Source of the DNA: Ignelater luminosus
Lineage: Eukaryota > Arthropoda > Insecta > Coleoptera > Elateridae
DNA: 64,000 bases
Reading direction: 5' to 3'
Assembly: GCA_011009095.1 (NCBI GenBank)
Contig: VTPC01000666.1
Span: 216,400-280,399 of the forward strand
The first letter of the stretch is position 1. Each line of letters starts with the position of its first letter. A program made the translations under genes and the position numbers. Positions 58,701 through 64,000 of the stretch are shown in pieces. The notes below the pieces were generated by a model. That model was not told the DNA's origin. It made no database searches and saw only the letters and a program-made list of their open reading frames with translations.

Positions 58701-60119
58701 TCAACATTAGTTGACTAATGCTCGTATTTCTAGTCTAATGTTTAGCTTCAATGTTGTGTAAAAGACAACAATAAACATAGAAGGATCAATTTCTAAAAAT
58801 TCCCATTCTGGTTAACATTCTTGGCAATATTTCCATCAATATTCCTTATTTTAAGAGCTTCAATATTTGCTTGCATTTTTGTTTGCATACATAAGAGATA
58901 CTTTTTTCATCGATCTTATTAGAAAATGGGTTTTTCAACCCTCATTTTGTGACCGAAAGTTGATGATTGTATCCGAACGGGAGACAAAGTAATTCTGCCT
59001 CCTTGTTGTTCAATTCTTATTTGGTTTCTTTACTTGTAAAAGTAAATTCTTAATATAGAATAACCTTTATTTAGATTTTTAATAATTTTTTTAAGATCGA
59101 CAAAAAATCATGTGAGAAACTCTGGAAGAAAGTCTTTTTTCCCTTATAACACAAATAACTATTATTGAATTTATTCTTTTCTACAAAAAAGTTTCCAACC
59201 AAACTTTTCGGTTTCATTCTCTTATACAAACAGATAGTATGTAGCACCATAATAAAATATGCATTTATTTTAGAAACATTATAACATGCTCAACTGCAGG
59301 CGCAGGGCACAATCAATGCGTATTCTACAAATTGCTGACACCGATATTATTATTATTAAATGATAAAGAAAAGGTGGTCTCATGCAACAACCTACAAGTC
59401 TGCATTTTCATTATCAACGTTTCGTGAATGATTCATTATACGATCATAATCTCTTCCGGCAATAATGCCGAGAATATTTCCATTGTGGGAAAATTGCCAA
59501 ATGACCATATTACCCACCACATACTGCTACCAACAATGTAACTACAGAAACTTTGTGTGATTTTACAACAATAACGCTAGGTTTCCTCAATGTTCAATTA
59601 TAATGCAGTAAATATCTTTGAGCTTTGTTAACGACAAGAAGGGTTTTTCCAAGGATTAGAATTCATCGATTTGCCTTTGATACCTTTCGCATCACTGCCC
59701 AGAATTCAGCCGAGGCTCTAGCACATGAATTTCCACAGATGACATACTATGACAAGCTGGTATATTTTAAGAGAGAATTGTTTATTTCAAGTTTAAATTT
59801 CAATTTAGATTCAACTGCAAACACAGCAATTGTTATAGAAAACGTCTCTAGAAGTGGAATTGCTATTAAAATTTGAACTTGAAAGCCCTAACTAATGTAA
59901 GCTTAAATTGAAACTAGCCTTGACTTGAAACATCTACCACAACTGAAGCAATCAACCCTGCGTAGCCTACAGCTACTATAAGCAGAAATCAAACTACAGT
60001 AAACAGATACCTTTGTTTTTTAAACTGAAAATCAACAAGTAACGTTAAATACATTTTTAGAATATTGTAAAAAATTTAAATTATGTTTAACAAAGTTGAA
60101 GAAATGATAAAGAAAGAAT
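55760..60119. other. Long intergenic stretch
   Basis: The part 55780-56060 resembles the repeat at 45540-45950. The part 56280-56640 is less AT-rich, with several GGTGGAGGG-like words, but has no open frame. The frame at 59625-59876 (83 codons, starting at TTG) is open but unrecognised. Otherwise nothing is supported. Confidence 0.35.
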
Positions 60120-60284
60120 AATAATTATAATAATTGTTCAAAATTACGACCTCCAGTTTGAGCAATAGTTGTTCTTGGGTAGCAACCTGTTCTTGATAAA
60201 CCAATCATTCCATATGCCTCCATAAATGAAAATCTACCGGATTTAAATCCGGCCATCTCGGAGGTCTCCACGAACCGACCCATC

Positions 60285-61808
60285 CACTATATCCAATAAG
60301 GGTAAAATTTCGGTCATGAGTATTTTTTGATCTTGGATGATATAGTGGGTGCTTATAAGGTAAGTTTCAACAGATTCAGATGTAAACAAACCTAAATAAT
60401 GCCTGTGGAACGGAAAACTCCAAAACAATCGAAAAAACTGAATTGCGGTGTTTTCGTTTTTTTCTGGTGATTTCAACAGTTTTATTATCTGAACATTTAT
60501 CTCAATACCGGACGAGGTTAAATACCGATTTTCATTAAATTCCACCGGATAATTTCAGAGAAAATGGAATTTTTCTTAATCAGAAGGGTCAAGTTTGGAC
60601 TAGCGTGAACACTTTGGGTGCGGGTTGGTGCAGAGTACTATTCAATTAAGATAATTCTTATCCCTTGTAGTGTCTTCCATTGCTACAACTGATTCGTTGC
60701 AGCAAGTCGGCTAGGAGATATATGACATCAAATATGCTCAAATTGTCACCGCAACGGAAGTTAGAACTTGCATCTTAATCCATTGATGAAGTTGAACTAG
60801 CCACAGGGGAAGGAGTCCACCGTCGTAAAATAAACTCTTTGTGTAACTGCTTCCATGGAGAAGGCGACGGCGAAGCTCTAGGCCAAGAAAGACTCTATTT
60901 ACTTTTAGATCATGGATGCCTCGTTCCATTATAGTTCAACAGAGTTTACCCGGTTCTGTTGGGGGCCATCCACCAGTGCCCCGACTGGTAAAGACTGTGC
61001 TAGGGGCATAGAAAAGGCGAACTCCCTATCTGGTTCAGGCGAAATCTCGTCACGTACATTAACCTCAGGTTTGGAGGATAGCGCCTTCACTACTGCATGT
61101 TATGCTCAGCATGCAGCGCACAAAAAAAGCTAGAAGCATTCACCAAAAAAGTCGTCAAAGGTACAAACGTAATTATCAGAGATGTGTGGACGGCGTTTGA
61201 GGCACCTCGGGAAATGTCTCGTTTTGTGCAAGAAGCTGAGTCAATAGTAACACGCCAGCAAAACTCAACATTTTCATCGTCACAAGCAGCAGCCCTGAGA
61301 AAAAGATTAGAACATATTTATGACCAAATAAAAAGGAAATGGAAGCAGTCAGAAAGTTCTAACTTCCGTCGCGGTGACAATTTGAGCAAGCCAACTTGCT
61401 GCAACGAGTCAATCGTAGCAGTGGAAGACATTACAAGGGATAAGGGTTGTTTTGATTAAATAGTACTCTGCGCCAACCCGCGTCCAAAATGTCCACGCTA
61501 GTCCAAACTTGACCCTTCTGATTAAGAAAAATTCCATTTTCTCTGAAATTATACGGTGGAATTCAATGAAAATTGGTATTTAACCTCATCGGTTATTGAG
61601 ATAAATGTTCAGATAATAAAACTGTTGAAATCACCAGAGAAAAAACGAAAACACCAAAATTCGGTTTTTTCGGGTTTTTTGGTTCCACAGGCATTATTTA
61701 AACTTCTTTACATCTGGATCTGTTGAAACTTACCTTAGAATCGCTCGTTCTATCATCCAAGATCAAAAAATACTCATGGCCGAAATTTTACCCATATTGG
61801 ACATAGTG
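60285..61808. mobile_element. 1.5-kb foldback element with CACTAT ends (Transib-like)
   Basis: The arms 60285-60768 and 61355-61808 are reverse complements at roughly 85-90% with small indels. The ends read CACTATATCCAATAAGGG and, on the other side, CACTATGTCCAATATGGG. CCATC flanks both ends (60280-60284 and 61809-61813), a 5-base target duplication. CACWATG-type ends with a 5-bp duplication are the published hallmark of Transib, the family related to RAG recombinase, so I infer a non-autonomous relative. The reading frame of the host transposase pseudogene resumes across the insertion, which fixes its borders. The ~586-base loop holds open frames of unknown origin. Confidence 0.75.
60912..61459 (+). 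CDS. Unrecognised open frames inside the foldback element
   Basis: Two overlapping frames, 60912-61133 (73 codons) and 61097-61459 (120 codons), run through the loop and into the right arm. The second contains KKVVKGTNVIIRDVWTAFEA and a Gln/Arg/Lys-rich helical stretch ALRKRLEHIYDQIKRKWKQS. Its last 35 codons are encoded by the inverted arm, so the left arm carries a diverged mirror copy. The frame is longer than expected in this AT-rich DNA and less biased to A/T. I see no catalytic motif. It could be captured host sequence or a relic of an element protein. Confidence 0.3.
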
Positions 61809-62544
61809 CCATCTACCGGGAAAACGGTATTTGGATGTTGTACCATTCTACCATACAATGAGGGACATCTAGTGAAACATCTTCTAGCAGCTCTGGAAGA
61901 TCGTTTTGCAGAAAATTTAAATACATTCTCCCAGTCATTTGGTTGAGCAAGATAAATGGGCCTAATAGCATATCACTTACAATTCCAGCAAAAACACTGA
62001 TTTCTGCTGATAATTGGATCCGTGTATGATGTGAGGGTTTTCTACATCCTAACAGTGCATATTGTGGAAGTTTATAATTCCGTTCCTTGTGAAGGTGGAG
62101 ATTCAACACAAGTCAATACATTCATCGGAAAGTTGGCATCCCTCAGATTCTGTTCCAAGAGGCATTTACGAAATTGAACACCGTGTTCATAGTCTCTTGG
62201 TACTAGAACTTGTACACGTTACACGTAGTACGGATACAGTAACTCTTCGTGCATCGTCTATCAAATAGTAAATTGTAAGGTATCCACTTCCCGAGCAATT
62301 CGGTGCGTGCTTAAAGTGGGATTTTCTTCAGTTAGATCCATAATTTCATCATCAATAGCTTGCCTGTTTGCTCGAGGGCCTCCATCACGTCCTTGTCCTG
62401 GCTTCAGTTCGCCTGAGGTACATGTTCTTTGAATTAGAGACAGAAACGTTGGAGATGCAGAATGCCTTCTATTGGAAAAACTCTCTGCATACAATCGTGC
62501 AGCTGCAGCAGCATTTTGTAGTGCTTCACCGTAAACTAACTAAT

Positions 62545-64000
62545 ATTATATCTACAAATTTTTCATTTGTATACATTCTTCAATTTGGCACAAAATGGAA
62601 AATTATGCCAGATGAATATAATCAATTACCAACCTTTGGCACTACGTAAGGGATACAAGATGATGGAATTAAACAAGTAAGTATATCTGTTTTCGTAAGT
62701 AAGTAAAGCATTTAAAATGACAGAACGTCACTCGGACAAGTTTTGTTCAAAGGTCAAAGGCGATTACAAAGTTAGCTACTTGGGAGCCAGAAATGGTCAA
62801 AATCAAAGTGGCTAGATGAGCTATGCCTACTGAATATGTTAGCAAAAACTTTCAGATATCAAACAGTGGGTTCAACTATTTAAAGCTTTATATCTTCGAT
62901 CAGTTTCTTTCATGCCCCCCTGATACCCTTTAAGAGGAAAAAAGTAAATTGAGAATCACTTTGGATGCTATAACACTTTTCGCAAAAATTTGGAAAATTA
63001 GCCAGTGTCGAATATCTATTTAAAAGATGACATGACAAAAAGGTTTTTGTATCTATTCTACTCTAAGAAATATAACTTAATGTTATTTGATTTCATCCAA
63101 AAAAATCACTTCATCATCGCGCTTTTACTTCAGGTGTTATTTCCTTGAAGATAAGGATCACGAGGCTAATTCAATTTATTGTGAGAAAAATAACGCAATT
63201 CACTGATCCTAATAAAGGTGCCCAATTAACAGGAATCTTAGAAACCAATAATATGACTCAATATCATAACGTTTAAAAACATCACTTTGATTCTTTCCAG
63301 GCATCTTGACGAGAATTTTAATAATAGATTTTAAATAAATTGACATATTTATAATAATCTGAACAATTGCAGAAAAAACATCAGATCATTCAACATTTCG
63401 GCTGGAACACTGAAACTCAGATGTAATTAATGAACTCGGTAATAGACTTTTGAGCAGGTGTTATCAAGAATCCAGTAACAGTATTAGGAAGCTGAGATAT
63501 CTTCAAAGATTCAAACTTTTCTTTATTACGTTTTTGTTTGTAGATATTCCATTTGTCTTTCTTAAAAAACCTACTGCTACGATCTTTTAATCAAATAAAT
63601 CAAATAAAGAAGTAATTATGTTGAGCATCCAGATAAAAGGCCATTTCACAATATTCCCATTTATGTGGGTAGACAAATAGGTTCTTTGTGTTAAATTAAT
63701 GTAATTTCATTTATAACCATTTACTTAACCCCTCTGAAACATCTTGCTACTATAATTTCCCCTTTAACAATTCTAGTCTGTCCTTTCGTAATTGACCGGA
63801 AAACCATCACGTATGAGTAAAAGGGACATGATGTAAAAGTAAGATTGTTTTTAATTTAGGTTATATTTAACTATCAAAAGAGAGTCGATGATAAATCATG
63901 AACTCGTAACATTTCTGATGAGATTTAAAACAGCACAAGTATAAAGAGAATAAATAATTAGAACCATAGCAACTGCTATAATCTTTTGTTTTCACTATGA
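62545..64000. other. AT-rich end of window
   Basis: No gene, repeat or RNA feature is supported. Confidence 0.4.

Larger units (their letters stand above)
60120..62540 (-). pseudogene. Tc1/mariner-like transposase pseudogene, split by a foldback insertion
   Basis: On the minus strand the gene starts near 62540 with ALQNAAAAARLYAES, followed by an HTH region (FLSLIQRTCTSGELKPGQG, then EIMDLTEENPTLSTHRIARE). The first catalytic region (STFTRNGIINFHNMH) is near 62100, then VFAGIVSDMLLGPFI and YLNFLQNDLPELLEDV, and a damaged QHDGA-type site near 61825. The frame is then broken by 60285-61808. It resumes at 60280-60125 with WRPPRWPDLNPVDFHLWRHM, holding the third acidic site, and VYQEQVATQEQLL. 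Several stops and frameshifts are present. The N-terminal and LNFLQNDLP motifs mark a large insect family usually labelled Tc3-like. It predates the foldback insertion. Confidence 0.8.

Noticed and set aside
59625-59876. 83-codon frame on the plus strand
   Set aside because: It starts at a TTG, shows no motif, and has no neighbouring coding evidence; left unannotated.
1-64000. CRISPR arrays, bacterial operons, riboswitches, rRNA
   Set aside because: Introns, insect transposons and base composition show animal nuclear DNA; no regularly spaced repeats, ribosomal RNA or convincing tRNA cloverleaf was found by eye.

Overview
The window is AT-rich nuclear DNA of an insect. The evidence is a spliced host gene with short GT-AG introns, many insect-type Tc1/mariner, hAT and Transib-like elements, the 3' end of a non-LTR retrotransposon, and remains of arthropod virus glycoprotein and Maverick/Polinton-like genes. 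I cannot fix the order from sequence alone; a large repeat-rich genome such as a beetle's or a bug's would fit. Most of the 64 kb is intergenic or intronic sequence filled by old transposons.

Layout: 0-1.4 kb holds a near-pristine Tc1/mariner element with an open DD41D transposase. 3.7-4.9 kb is a decayed DDE transposase. 6.9-9.1 kb holds a THAP-domain fragment, a 735-bp inverted-repeat element and a 201-bp stem-loop MITE. 10.4-12.3 kb is the one confident host gene: a minus-strand, seven-exon TMUB1/2-like ER membrane protein with a ubiquitin-like domain. 12.6-14.7 kb is a nest of non-autonomous elements, including a hAT MITE with an 8-bp target duplication. 19.5-21.0 kb has a non-LTR 3' end and a hairpin. 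A 161-base assembly gap lies at 21766-21926.

22.5-28.6 kb is the most unusual stretch. On the minus strand there is a decayed chuvirus-type glycoprotein gene next to scrambled Ty3/gypsy integrase pieces. On the plus strand there are two tandem relatives of a Maverick/Polinton-type structural gene, the second split by a mariner element whose transposase is broken by one missing base. 29.3-33.4 kb adds a MITE, a tyrosine-recombinase remnant, a small unrecognised two-exon gene, a ~160-bp tandem repeat and a KRBA2-like integrase pseudogene with a CXC-type tail.

35.8-47.3 kb carries further MITEs (one a 491-bp full-length palindrome) and a DD37E Tc1-like pseudogene. 47.3-54.5 kb is featureless to my reading. 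54.5-55.8 kb has a three-copy repeat, acidic coding-like remnants and a GC-rich microsatellite with a perfect palindrome. 60.1-62.5 kb is a Tc1/mariner pseudogene split by a 1.5-kb foldback element whose CACTAT ends and 5-bp target duplication suggest the Transib group.

I find no operon-like set of co-working genes. The relations that matter are insertions of one element into another, which give relative ages.
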